From: an uncultured Pirellulaceae bacterium
Lineage (GTDB): Bacteria > Planctomycetota > Planctomycetia > Pirellulales > Pirellulaceae
Assembly: GCA_937967505.1 (NCBI GenBank)
Contig: CALCJM010000037.1
Location: 1-61,391 of the forward strand
Length of the DNA stretch: 61,391 nt
Direction: 5' to 3'
The notes beneath the pieces were generated by a model. It saw nothing but the letters and a program-made list of their open reading frames with translations, did no database searches and was not told the origin of the DNA. Of this stretch, positions 1-8,090 are shown in pieces. Numbering within the stretch: position 1 is the first letter of the stretch; each line of letters opens with the position of its first letter. The position numbers and the translations under genes are program-made.

Positions 1-423
1 CTCACCAACAATGCGGAAAAATACTACGCTCAAAGCGGCGGGTACGATTCGGGCAAAGTATCGGCGGAACTCAAAGATGTGTTCGAAGAGAAATCGCAAC
101 AACCTTTACATAGCGTTGCGATCCAGAATATCCCGTCGCTCAGCCGTTTCGGCGCTGAACTGAGTTTCAAAGTTGACGCACATCTGGTGATTCACGGCGC
201 CACAGACGCCAACGCCAGTCTGACCATTGCCGGATCGCCGGTTCCGGTCAGCAACGATGGTTCGTTCGTGTTGCGGATGGACCTGCCTGACAAACGGCAG
301 GTCCTGCCGATCATCGCGTCCAGCTTTGACGGGACCCAGCAACGCACGACCGTCCTCGCTATTGAACGCAATACCAAAACGCTCGAACCTCTATATCGTG
401 GCGTCAACGAGGTGGAAACTTGA
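1..423 (+). CDS. DUF4912-type protein, C-terminal part (5' end outside window)
   Basis: The frame is open from base 1 and ends at TGA 421-423, giving the last 140 residues. The visible part carries HLVIHGATDANASLTIAG, then a short beta-rich segment, then LPDKRQVLPIIASSFDG and QQRTTVLAIERNTK. This resembles the C-terminus that follows the DUF4912 domain in planctomycete proteins, where a carbohydrate-module-like fold ends with a 'serious about ERNTK' type tail. The function of the family is unknown. It converges on the Gly-rich gene at 630-977, with a shared hairpin terminator between them. Assignment rests on remembered family resemblance of the tail only, because the diagnostic N-terminal domain lies outside the window. 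Confidence 0.7.
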   Translation, partial: LTNNAEKYYAQSGGYDSGKVSAELKDVFEEKSQQPLHSVAIQNIPSLSRFGAELSFKVDAHLVIHGATDANASLTIAGSPVPVSNDGSFVLRMDLPDKRQVLPIIASSFDGTQQRTTVLAIERNTKTLEPLYRGVNEVET

Positions 424-536
424 TCCAAGCGACACGGATGCTTACAACTATTTTGGGGCTTCTAGGATTTTCGTGGTTGACGGAAATTCGTAGCACGAAG
501 TCGTAGTGGAATTTACTTGAATAAATTCACTTGAAT

Positions 537-577
537 AAAAACGGCGTGCTCGAATCATTTCGATGCACGCCGTTTTT
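537..577. terminator. Bidirectional intrinsic terminator
   Basis: AAAAACGGCGTGC (537-549) and GCACGCCGTTTTT (565-577) form a perfect 13-base inverted repeat with a 15-base loop. The A run before and T run after the GC-rich stem allow it to end transcripts from both strands. It lies between the convergent DUF4912-type gene and the Gly-rich gene. Confidence 0.85.
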
Positions 578-629
578 CGTTCTTCGGTACCAAAGCGGTT
601 TCCACACCGACTGCAACTACTGACGATAT

Positions 630-977
630 TTACCAACCGCCGCAGCCGCGACCGCGGCCGCCCCCGTAGAACCCACCGCCATAGAAGCTACGTCCGTAAC
701 CACCGCCACCGTAGTAGGGACGAGCAAATCCGCCACCGTAGACCGGACGGAAACTACTGTAGCCAACCGAGATCGCAGGGCGATATCCGTACCCACCAAA
801 ACCTCCGTAAGAACGGCCAAAGCCGCCACCGTAAAACCCTCCACCGCCGAATCCACCGTTGCCGACGCTGATACTTAAACCTGATCCACCACCACGATAG
901 CACTGGGCCTGAGTCTCCTCGACGGTGCCCATAAACAATGCTGCGACCGCAATAATCAGAGTTGCCAAAAATTTCAT
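630..977 (-). CDS. Small Gly/Tyr/Arg-rich secreted protein
   Basis: 115 residues. The N-terminus MKFLATLIIAVAALFMG, followed by VEETQAQC, is a clear signal peptide with likely cleavage near AQ|C. The mature part is dominated by GGGFYGG, GGYGYR and GRSFYGG blocks with many Tyr and Arg, so it is low-complexity and probably exposed or structural rather than enzymatic. The ATG at 977 is preceded by AAGGAACAGG at ordinary spacing, which fixes the start. It has its own terminator downstream (537-577). No family name is offered; Gly-rich secreted proteins of this kind are common in planctomycetes, but their role is unknown. Confidence 0.75.
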   Translation of the reverse strand: MKFLATLIIAVAALFMGTVEETQAQCYRGGGSGLSISVGNGGFGGGGFYGGGFGRSYGGFGGYGYRPAISVGYSSFRPVYGGGFARPYYGGGGYGRSFYGGGFYGGGRGRGCGGW

Positions 978-1463
978 ATCCTGTTCCTTAAAACCAAACC
1001 TAAAAATCCAAAACCAAATTTAATTGAATCGATCTCGCATCAATGAGACCGACGAAAATTACTCAATGCATCTCGGATGCCAGCAAGAACTTTTTTTCCC
1101 GGGCTCGTCAATTCATCAGTGCCACGGGAACTTTCGCCAGAAACCTGATTTTAATTTACCCCTTCCCTTCGGAATGCCCTGAGGAACGTCACCTAATCGA
1201 CGACAACGTGTCGTCGATTGCGCAACACGACAGACCTCCAAATTATTGCTCAGGATTTCTAAACAGCAAATTTCAAGTGGCTGATCTGATACAAATCCAA
1301 TTCGAATTTTCCCCTCCGACGCCGCTTCCACAAGCAAACGGCCAATAGGCACCGCAGGTTAAGTGCAATATGCGGTCCAAATCCGTCAGAAAAAATTTAA
1401 TGCGAACAGCCATTTTCACGGTTAGACAATTGAGAGCCACGCCCACCCGTGCCCTTCCCACGT
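978..1463. other. Intergenic, no gene recognised
   Basis: 486 bases between the Gly-rich gene and the hsp20 terminator. Only short open frames without a recognisable protein or ribosome binding site occur here. It must hold the promoter of the Gly-rich gene. No repeat or RNA gene was recognised. Confidence 0.6.
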
Positions 1464-1492
1464 AAAAAACCCCGGTGCACAGCCGGGGCTTA
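1464..1492 (-). terminator. Intrinsic terminator of hsp20
   Basis: Read on the minus strand, GCCCCGGC, a short loop and CCGGGG are followed by TTTTTT. It lies about 40 bases after the hsp20 stop codon at 1533. Confidence 0.85.
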
Positions 1493-1532
1493 ATTTGATT
1501 TGAATTTCAACTTCGATGACAGCAGCCCGAAG

Positions 1533-2051
1533 CTACGCGTCAGTTGTCCCGGTTTTAATTTCGATTTTGCGGGCGACCGGTTTGGCAGCTTTGGGGACAA
1601 CAACCGTCAGCACGCCGTTCTCGTACGCCGCCTCAATCTTGTCCTCGTCAACTTGCACATCGAATCGAAATGCTCGCGCGAAGTCTCCGTGTTTGCGACC
1701 GTCCTGTAACACGCGCGCTCCTTCGGGAACTTCGGCAACCGCGCGATCACCAGAAACCATTAGCTGACCGTCAAGCAACTCGATGGTGACGCTGGCAGTA
1801 TCGACACCCGGTAGATCAAGCGACACATGGAAGGCGGATTCCGATTCGATAATCTGGGCGGGAGGCTGGAATGAGGGGCTACAACTGTTGGTCGCAGAGT
1901 CATGTGCGCCCTCGGATTTTTTACCGCTGTGCTTGCTGGCAGGCTTGTTACCCAACACTTGCTCGAACAGATTTTCAACGTCGATATAGAAATCTCCAAA
2001 CGGAGTAAAGATACGGTTTTTTGATCCCTGATTGCTTGTTTCAAAACGCAT
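1533..2051 (-). CDS. Small heat-shock protein, Hsp20/alpha-crystallin family
   Basis: 172 residues from the ATG at 2051. ATP-independent holdase chaperone that binds unfolding proteins. The alpha-crystallin domain spans roughly residues 67-155: it opens with SAFHVSLDLPGVD, contains LLDGQLMVSGDR and ends with the family hallmark ENGVLTVVVPK. A C-terminal KIEIK provides an I-x-I-like anchoring motif. The frame is open 34 codons further upstream, but ATG 2051 is chosen because AAAAAGGAA sits 7 bases before it and the upstream residues do not look like Hsp20. That Shine-Dalgarno sequence lies in a possible thermosensor hairpin (see 2059-2079). The gene has its own terminator and appears monocistronic. 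Confidence 0.93.
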   Translation of the reverse strand: MRFETSNQGSKNRIFTPFGDFYIDVENLFEQVLGNKPASKHSGKKSEGAHDSATNSCSPSFQPPAQIIESESAFHVSLDLPGVDTASVTIELLDGQLMVSGDRAVAEVPEGARVLQDGRKHGDFARAFRFDVQVDEDKIEAAYENGVLTVVVPKAAKPVARKIEIKTGTTDA

Positions 2052-2058
2052 TGGCGAG

Positions 2059-2079
2059 TTCCTTTTTGAAAAAAAGAAA
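2059..2079 (-). promoter_or_regulatory. Candidate FourU-like RNA thermometer over the hsp20 ribosome binding site
   Basis: On the minus strand, UUUCUUUUU (2079-2071), a UUC loop (2070-2068) and AAAAAGGAA (2067-2059) can form nine consecutive pairs, one of them G-U, that bury the Shine-Dalgarno sequence. Nearly all pairs are A-U, so the hairpin should be marginally stable. FourU thermometers controlling small heat-shock genes are known elsewhere. The pairing is directly visible; a thermosensing role is inference. The U run might instead only be an A/U-rich leader. Confidence 0.45.
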
Positions 2080-2300
2080 GAAGGTGACTGTAGCGCCAGT
2101 GTGTCAGACGACACGGGCGAATCGACAAAACCATTTCGCAAGCCTCGTGCCAATCTTGTCAGAAAAAGCTCTCACCACGTAAAAAACCGCCTTAAATCGG
2201 CCTGCCGGATCGACAGAACGGCCCCGTGCGCTGCCTTTAAAATCGCTTCGTCGCATCACGGACTGCCAAAACTGGTATTCCTGGCAGGCGTCTACCGCCG

Positions 2301-3026
2301 TCAATCAACACTCAAGTAGTGACTCCACTGATACCCGTCCGGAAGATATTCGGTCCCGCAAAACTCCAAATGCAAAATCCGACGTCGCAGATTCCCCTCA
2401 GCCTCAGTGTGTCCACTGGCGTGAGACAACATCGGGCGCATCGCCAATACGTCGCCGGCGTTGACCAATATTTTGACGGCTCTCTCTGGTACGGGAGCTA
2501 TTGATTTCCCCGCAGCATGCGAACCGGGGATGACCTCCAAAGGTCCATTGCGGGTCGTCACGTCATCCAGATGAATCCGCAGCGTTAACATGTTTTTCAG
2601 AATTTCCTCCGATCCTTCGACATGATCGATACCTGCCTTACGCGTGGGTTTGGAAAAATGAGTTGTGGGCAACGTGTTGTCTTTGACCGCAATGGTCAAA
2701 TCCTTGTGCCAGGGCAGGTACCAAGATTTGTCCGATGGTTTGTCAAAATACAGCACGCGCACCAAGCCAAATCGCACTGACAAATCTGCCCGCAACAACT
2801 CCAGTAACGGATCAACCTGAAAACAGGAATCAACATCAGAAATCGATTCGATCAGGTTCCGCGCGGCATACACTTTACCACCGGACCTGATGGAACTACC
2901 TTCGTCAGCAGCAATCGCTTGTGCCACCATCGCCAACAAACGCTGCACGCCTGCGGCATCAAATACGGATTCAAGGATTGTGAATCCCTGTTTTTTCAGT
3001 CGATTTTGGTGTTCGGCCAGCTTCAC
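2301..3026 (-). CDS. Phytanoyl-CoA dioxygenase (PhyH) family oxygenase
   Basis: 241 residues, the usual size for a bacterial PhyH-like Fe(II)/2-oxoglutarate oxygenase. Metal-binding residues can be proposed: His107 and Asp109 in LPWHKDL, and His202 in MLSHASGH, with an Arg cluster at 214-216 for 2-oxoglutarate. The segment GPLEVIPGSH is typical of the family. The substrate is not predictable. The start is GTG 3026, strongly supported by AAGGAGG six bases upstream; an ATG just before it is out of frame. The gene is separated from hsp20 by about 250 bases and appears to be its own unit. Confidence 0.85.
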   Translation of the reverse strand: MKLAEHQNRLKKQGFTILESVFDAAGVQRLLAMVAQAIAADEGSSIRSGGKVYAARNLIESISDVDSCFQVDPLLELLRADLSVRFGLVRVLYFDKPSDKSWYLPWHKDLTIAVKDNTLPTTHFSKPTRKAGIDHVEGSEEILKNMLTLRIHLDDVTTRNGPLEVIPGSHAAGKSIAPVPERAVKILVNAGDVLAMRPMLSHASGHTEAEGNLRRRILHLEFCGTEYLPDGYQWSHYLSVD

Positions 3027-3132
3027 CCATGTCCTCCTTGTCGAAGTGCTATACTCGTTAGATTCGATCGCAATTAGACCACCAGCGCCAAGCCGCAGAA
3101 TTATTTCCCCCAGCCTTTCCGATCTTTCCTAA

Positions 3133-3803
3133 ATCATAACGAACAACTGGCACCCCCATTACCCAACAGAAAAAATCAGTGACATCGGACAACATCATTG
3201 GAATATTGACAACGCGGCGCGGAACGCTATTAACGCTACCCTTCCGCAATTTGCCGCAGGCAAGACCGCTCAGCTGGCTTCAGATGCTGGTCAGCGTAGT
3301 GGTGCTGACCGTCACGAAAAAGGACGGGGCCGATGTCTACAAAATTCCGGCCTAGGGTTTTCGCAATGTGACCGGGATTGGCCTGCTGGCCCTGTTTTGG
3401 AATGGGTTTATGTTCGTGTTTTCGGCGGCGAACAACTGTTTATTGAGACCAAGTCTATCTTCGGTACGAAGTGGGTCGAATTGAACCAAAGCAAGCCCCA
3501 CTCGATCTCGGTTCAAGACAGCAACATAAGCGTCAACAACGTGCCCATCAAACACCTGGTGATCGAAACCGAAGGCCCTGCCTCTGCAAGGGCTGTTTGG
3601 CAATCTCAGGAACTCTACTGGTTGGCCGGACGACTGAAGGATTCACTGGACCTCCGCTGGAAGAGCCGCCTAGACATTGGTTCGGCGCTTGACCGAGATG
3701 ATGTGGCAACAAAATGATTTGATTTTCATGCTTGTTCCGTTGCTGATCGGAGGCGCAATCGTCACGTTTTCCGTGTTCGGTACGCTCTGCCGGGGCTTAG
3801 AAC
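3133..3803 (+). pseudogene. Decayed membrane-protein gene remnant
   Basis: No intact gene fits here, but protein-like pieces appear in different plus-strand frames. About 3355-3420 encodes TGIGLLALFWNGFMFVF, which looks like a membrane helix. About 3424-3660, in a shifted frame, encodes EQLFIETKSIFGTKWVEL, then DSNISVNNVPIKHL and ELYWLAGRLKDSL. From 3701 a third frame encodes another hydrophobic segment, LIFMLVPLLIGGAIVTF. The combination of helices with an 'FGT..w....i...dS.mevNd.Pi.eL' type soluble part resembles a planctomycete membrane protein family I remember only loosely. The frame from 3133 to 3717 is open but lacks ATG/GTG before 3397. Downstream coding sense stops at the palindromic element at 3804. 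Confidence 0.4.
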
Positions 3804-3913
3804 TTCGGCGACTGGTAGTTGGAGAGGAACTTACCACCCGTTGCCGACGCTGCCAGCGTCGGAGCGAAGCTGGCAGCATCGCCGCGGTAAGCTCTCAACT
3901 GCCAATCACCTTA
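3804..3913 (+). repeat. Palindromic element, copy A
   Basis: Complete but the most diverged copy of the roughly 108-bp palindromic family. The core GACGCTGCCAGC, GTCGGAGCGAA, GCTGGCAGCATCG is intact; the left arm differs (TTCGGCGACTGGTAGTTGGA). The right end CACCTTA overlaps the TAA stop codon of the minus-strand isomerase gene (3911-3913). Confidence 0.9.
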
Positions 3914-4951
3914 CGCCCCCATGGCGTCTTCGAACGAACCTTCCTGTACCGGGAAGCACAGGTGCTCCTGAACGTATTTGATACCGTCGGCACTGGTCGC
4001 ATCACCGTCGCGATAATTGCTTTCCGCTTCGACCACTAGGGGCGCCGAATCGACGCCCATTGTTTCGCAATAGCGTTTGGGATATCCAACTTTCATCATC
4101 AGTTCGACGTACCGCGTCATGTTCAAATCCCCGGTCGCCAGGTCCGTGAACTGCATCGCACGATGATGCCAGTCGCTTTCCATCTTGCGAAGTGGAACGC
4201 CGTGGTGAATCGTAAAGTTTTTGACGTGGCATCCGTATACGCGTGATCCAACCTTGTTGAAACGCGTCTCCCAATCCTCACCTTCCCAGCAGTGTGAGGG
4301 ATCGGCATTGACGCCCAAGCATTTATCTCCGTCGCAAATATCAACCAGCATGTTGAATTCGTCGGCACACATGGCACCGGTCCCTGGATGAATCTCATGT
4401 GCCAGCACCATGCCCAGGGAATTGGCGTGTGCGCGAAGCTTGGCCGTCTTTTGGACAAACCGCTCCTTACCTTCCTTGATCAAGTCAAAGTCTCCTCCTG
4501 CCCAAAATCCCCACGGGTATCCGGAGGCCAACTCCCAGCCAAACGCGACCCCCCAAAACATCGGCAAAATCTTGATGTTCAGTTCCGCCATCAAATCCAT
4601 CAGCCGCAGCAAATATTCTTCGTAGAATGCTTCCAACTCCGAAGGCGATTTATCCTGGTTGGGGCCGTGGATAAACGGATGGCCGCTGCGCGTACCGGTC
4701 CAGGCACTTGTATGCACCCAGAAAGGACAGTGAGCCGAAATCCCATCCATCCTCAACCCATTCTTCTCGAACGCTGACCTAATCTCTTCCGCTGACTTGA
4801 ATTTTGTTCCATCCTCCGACGCCTCCAGCATGTAGTTCGATGGCTGAGCCCCACCGGCACCGGAGGACTTGGCAAATGCCAGAAAATCGTCCAGCCCTTT
4901 GGGGCCATGCTGGGCACCTTCGATACTCGAGTGAAAAATTGAATTCGCCAT
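3911..4951 (-). CDS. Sugar phosphate isomerase/epimerase, xylose-isomerase-like TIM barrel
   Basis: 346 residues from ATG 4951. The AP-endonuclease-2/xylose-isomerase-like barrel is recognisable from the ordered metal-ligand strands: MAELNIKILPMFWG, VLAHEIHPGTGAMCADE (Glu and His), GVNADPSHCWEGED (Asp and His), RVYGCHVKNF (His) and the C-terminal YCETMGVDS (Glu). Enzymes of this fold interconvert sugars or inositol derivatives; the substrate is unknown. The frame extends 30 codons upstream, but those residues do not look like the family, and the protein naturally begins MANSIFHSSIEGAQ. The stop codon coincides with the end of palindromic element A. The gene stands alone between that element and the M50 protease. 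Confidence 0.85.
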   Translation of the reverse strand: MANSIFHSSIEGAQHGPKGLDDFLAFAKSSGAGGAQPSNYMLEASEDGTKFKSAEEIRSAFEKNGLRMDGISAHCPFWVHTSAWTGTRSGHPFIHGPNQDKSPSELEAFYEEYLLRLMDLMAELNIKILPMFWGVAFGWELASGYPWGFWAGGDFDLIKEGKERFVQKTAKLRAHANSLGMVLAHEIHPGTGAMCADEFNMLVDICDGDKCLGVNADPSHCWEGEDWETRFNKVGSRVYGCHVKNFTIHHGVPLRKMESDWHHRAMQFTDLATGDLNMTRYVELMMKVGYPKRYCETMGVDSAPLVVEAESNYRDGDATSADGIKYVQEHLCFPVQEGSFEDAMGA

Positions 4952-5133
4952 GCCGTTTACCCGGAGAGAATGATTTCGAAGAAAATATTGGATTTCAACA
5001 AGTGAAAACAGAAATAAATATCTTGATCGGTTTGCAGTCAACTTGCAAGCTTTCCCGCCGCCCTAGCTTGGATTGCAGCGAAAAAAACAGCCTGCCATGA
5101 TCAGGCCCCGGGCCGTAGTCGCGGTTGCCCGGG

Positions 5134-6108
5134 CTACTGAATCACAAAGATGCGGGGGGGGAAGCAAAATACGGGAATCGTCAGTGACGCCAGACCAATC
5201 GACCAGCGGAACCAGCCAATCGGCACGCTGTCGTCACGTGTTGGCGGATGGTCAGTACCGATCAACAGCAACAACACCACCATCAAAATCATCATCAGCG
5301 TCTGGTAGTAAACCATAAACGCGATGGCGAATAACATCGTCCCCTTGGCGATCCAGTGAGCCAATCTCCCAAACAGCGTGTAGGTCACGTGCCCACCATC
5401 AAGCTGCCCAATCGGCATCATGTTCAACCCCGTGATCAACATTCCCACCCAGCCAGCGACAAACATCGGATTGAGCTGACTAAGCCACACAACATCTCCC
5501 TGCTGGTACCCGGGGACCTGCACCGATTGTGCGAACCAGTCCATCAGCAGCGGCAGGCGAAAACCAATCCCGCCAAATGCCTGAGTTGTCAAATCCAACT
5601 CCGCCACGCCGTACCAGGCGATCGGCACAGCGGCGACCAAGCCGGCGATGGGTCCGGCCAAGCCGATGTCGAAGATCTGTTTTCGGTCAGCAATGTGACC
5701 GTGCATGGCAATCACGGCGCCCATCGTTCCAATTGGATTGATCGGCAGCGGCAAAAAAAACGGGAACGACGCTGGCACACGATAAAGCAACGTCGCCACA
5801 AAATGCCCCATCTCGTGCAACCAGATGATCAGGATGACATAAAACATGTATGCCAATCCGGTGTCCCAATTGGCCAGCATCAAAAGCCGAATGTCAAAAA
5901 AATCCCAACCAATCACAGCGCTGAAAAAAGGCCCCGTAGGGCTCCATTTGGCGGCCCCAACAAAAAATGTCGATAAACACGTCGCCAGAAACAACAGTAG
6001 CGGCAACCATATCTTCCGGCGGTAGCGGTTGTACAGTTTGGGTTTGTCTACCGGCGCGCCGATCGACAATTGAGAAGGGTAGGGGAAGTTGTCTGAATTC
6101 GCACTCAT
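5134..6108 (-). CDS. Site-2 protease family membrane metalloprotease (M50)
   Basis: 324 residues with five to seven hydrophobic segments. The zinc motif HEMGH is at 98-102 inside a membrane helix (IIWLHEMGHFVATLLYR). The third ligand is in MPIGQLDGGHVTY (Asp237), and FPFFLPLPINPIGTMGAV is the usual substrate-binding loop region. These elements in this order define soluble-domain-light S2P homologues found in many bacteria and plants (EGY-like). The role is intramembrane proteolysis, but the substrate is unknown. No strong Shine-Dalgarno sequence is seen before ATG 6108. The gene is not tightly coupled to its neighbours. Confidence 0.92.
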   Translation of the reverse strand: MSANSDNFPYPSQLSIGAPVDKPKLYNRYRRKIWLPLLLFLATCLSTFFVGAAKWSPTGPFFSAVIGWDFFDIRLLMLANWDTGLAYMFYVILIIWLHEMGHFVATLLYRVPASFPFFLPLPINPIGTMGAVIAMHGHIADRKQIFDIGLAGPIAGLVAAVPIAWYGVAELDLTTQAFGGIGFRLPLLMDWFAQSVQVPGYQQGDVVWLSQLNPMFVAGWVGMLITGLNMMPIGQLDGGHVTYTLFGRLAHWIAKGTMLFAIAFMVYYQTLMMILMVVLLLLIGTDHPPTRDDSVPIGWFRWSIGLASLTIPVFCFPPRIFVIQ

Positions 6109-6441
6109 AGAGCCAAAGGATACACCAACTCACTAGGAGAAACCATCGGACGACAGTGAGAATTCCACCGTCACAATACCATCCCCAGAAGCACACCCAA
6201 ATACCTGTCAACGCGACAAACGGACCATGCTCCCCTTCCCGGTAACATCAATAACCACATCCTATTTCCGTCGTTTGGCAAACTCTGTGGAAAGTAGCGA
6301 ATGCCGGGGTCAAGCAAAAAATGTTAACGCAGAATCTTTTTCTTTTTTTTGCAAAGCCCTCAAGTCGATAGGTCTTTTAAGGATGGAATTGCGCAATCTC
6401 ACGGAGGGATTATTTCACACACCTCAATGAGGAGTAGTATC
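6109..6441. other. Intergenic, no gene recognised
   Basis: Upstream region of the M50 protease gene and of the small ORF at 6442. It contains an A/T-rich run around 6335-6355 but no recognisable protein, RNA or repeat. Confidence 0.5.
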
Positions 6442-6531
6442 GTGCCGATCGAATTTTTTTCTTCCACCATCGCTGTTGGCTTCGTAACCGTCTGGTTGAT
6501 GGTCGGCCAGTTTTCCGTCATGAAAAGTTAG
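6442..6531 (+). CDS. Possible 29-residue membrane peptide
   Basis: GTG 6442 opens a 29-codon frame ending at TAG 6529-6531: MPIEFFSSTIAVGFVTVWLM, then VGQFSVMKS. The middle is one hydrophobic helix with a basic C-terminal end. GAGGAG lies seven bases before the GTG, better than for many annotated genes here; ATG 6427 in the same frame is an alternative. It lies alone in a 675-base gap. Short single-helix peptides are easy to find by chance, so this is a candidate only. Confidence 0.35.
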   Translation: MPIEFFSSTIAVGFVTVWLMVGQFSVMKS

Positions 6532-6783
6532 GACAAGTCATCCAATCCATCCGCTCTCCCCGCCCAGGAAGAGCAACCACAATTTGAAACTCATCGAACG
6601 CGCAGGAATTTTCCTTCGCGTTTTTGTTGTTGGGGAACGAACGAAGCCGCGTGACTTGGTCGCACATGGATGACTGATCCACCGAGGTGGCTACGCTCGC
6701 CAGAGCGTGGATAAACACGGGAAAGGCTCCCCATGGCATGATTTTTCACCCGGGCTCCACCGTCTGGCGACGGCAGCTACACT

Positions 6784-7542
6784 TTATTCGTTCTTCGTCG
6801 CTTGCTCCACCTGAGGCGGATTGTACGTTACCGTTTCGGGCACTGTAATTCCTCCCGAGACAATAGACTGTAACGTCTCCTGCAAATCCCAATTCAGTGG
6901 CACGACACTCTCTTCAGGCACCATCAGCATGTACCCTGATGTTGGCACTGGCGTTGTCGGCACATAGACGCACAGTATCGTTTTGTTGGTCGCCCTATCC
7001 AGACATTCATTGGTGACGAACGCGGGTGCCTTCATCCCCGGATGAGGAAATTCGACCAACACCACCCGTTTGAAATCCTTGATTCCCTGCGTTCCAGAAA
7101 CTGCATTGAACACATTGCGGACTGCCGCGTAGATCGTCTTGATCCCGGGCACCTTCAGCAACACCCAGTCAAAGATTTGATGCAAGCGCGATTGGGCAAA
7201 CATTCCGGCAACGAACAGAATCGCCAGCAGCGCCGCGACCGCCAGCATCGAAAAAAACGTGTACAGAAAATACCCGCTCTTGTCGTTCATCGATTCATTG
7301 ATTGCGGTAACCGTACCCTCGGAAAAGTACATCCCCTTGATCAATTCCGCGATCGGTCCCAACGCGTAATCATACAAGATCGCGTACAACCATTTGATCA
7401 CCGCAAATGTGATGAACACCGGCAGCACAACAAACACACCGGCGATCACGCGGTTGCGAATAAGGCGAACGACATCACCGATGGACTGACTTCCATTACC
7501 CTCGGGCTCCGCTTGGGTTGGGTGCGTCGCATTGTCGGTCAT
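6784..7542 (-). CDS. DUF502 family membrane protein
   Basis: 252 residues. Two membrane segments, about residues 33-57 (VIAGVFVVLPVFITFAVIKW) and 92-117 (SMLAVAALLAILFVAGMFA), are followed by KVPGIKTIYAAVRNVFNAV and VVLVEFPHPG. This order is the signature of DUF502 (PF04367), whose function in bacteria is unresolved. A 'PTTPVPTSGYMLMVP' segment near residue 200 is also diagnostic. It lies 40 bases downstream of the hypothetical gene 7583-8062 on the same strand and may be the last gene of that run. No clear Shine-Dalgarno sequence precedes ATG 7542. Confidence 0.92.
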   Translation of the reverse strand: MTDNATHPTQAEPEGNGSQSIGDVVRLIRNRVIAGVFVVLPVFITFAVIKWLYAILYDYALGPIAELIKGMYFSEGTVTAINESMNDKSGYFLYTFFSMLAVAALLAILFVAGMFAQSRLHQIFDWVLLKVPGIKTIYAAVRNVFNAVSGTQGIKDFKRVVLVEFPHPGMKAPAFVTNECLDRATNKTILCVYVPTTPVPTSGYMLMVPEESVVPLNWDLQETLQSIVSGGITVPETVTYNPPQVEQATKNE

Positions 7543-7582
7543 GTTGTATCAGGCTTGGGACAGTGTGAAGATAAATTTACAT

Positions 7583-8062
7583 TTAGATGACCGCAAAATC
7601 CGCCAGGTCCTCTATTTCATCGGCCGAAACGTTCTCGGCCACCGCATATCCATGGCTCGATAGCGAAAATTCCTTTTGCTGATGATGAATCACCAACCCC
7701 AGACGGCACAACTGGGCAAACGCCTCGATAAAGCGAACCGTTTGACGCGGCTGGTCTTTGCGCCGAAAAACCAGAAAAATCTCCGGTTCAGTCTCCACAC
7801 AAACTGCCAAAAAACGTTCGGTGGAATCAAACGAATCCTTAGTCGCCCGCATTTCAAACGTACCCCGATTCCGCGCTACCAGCAACAGCATCCTGGCTTC
7901 CGGAGACAACTGGCCCTGAATTTCCTGAAGATCAACCTTTCCACGGGCAATTGCGTTTCCCGTCAGCATCGCCAACGCGGCGATTACCGGGTACCCTTCG
8001 TGCATCACCTGCAACAGTGCTTTGGATTCCTGGTCGTCACCACCAAAATTTCTTGCCAACAT
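7583..8062 (-). CDS. Conserved-looking hypothetical protein
   Basis: 159 residues from ATG 8062; TTG 8074 and GTG 8065 are in-frame alternatives because GGTGGAG sits very close to the ATG. I do not recognise the family. The protein has no signal peptide or membrane helix. It contains a helical start (ESKALLQVMHEGYPVIAALA), a central strand-rich part (EIFLVFRRKDQPRQTVRF) and an acidic C-terminus (SADEIEDLADFAVI). It lies 28 bases after the beta-helix gene and 40 bases before the DUF502 gene, all minus strand, so co-transcription is likely. Confidence 0.65.
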   Translation of the reverse strand: MLARNFGGDDQESKALLQVMHEGYPVIAALAMLTGNAIARGKVDLQEIQGQLSPEARMLLLVARNRGTFEMRATKDSFDSTERFLAVCVETEPEIFLVFRRKDQPRQTVRFIEAFAQLCRLGLVIHHQQKEFSLSSHGYAVAENVSADEIEDLADFAVI

Positions 8063-8090
8063 CACTCCACCCAACTGAAAAATGGCTCAT

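Noticed and set aside
1043..1348. A 101-codon plus-strand frame upstream of the hsp20 terminator
   Set aside because: No ribosome binding site and an unnatural composition; considered chance.
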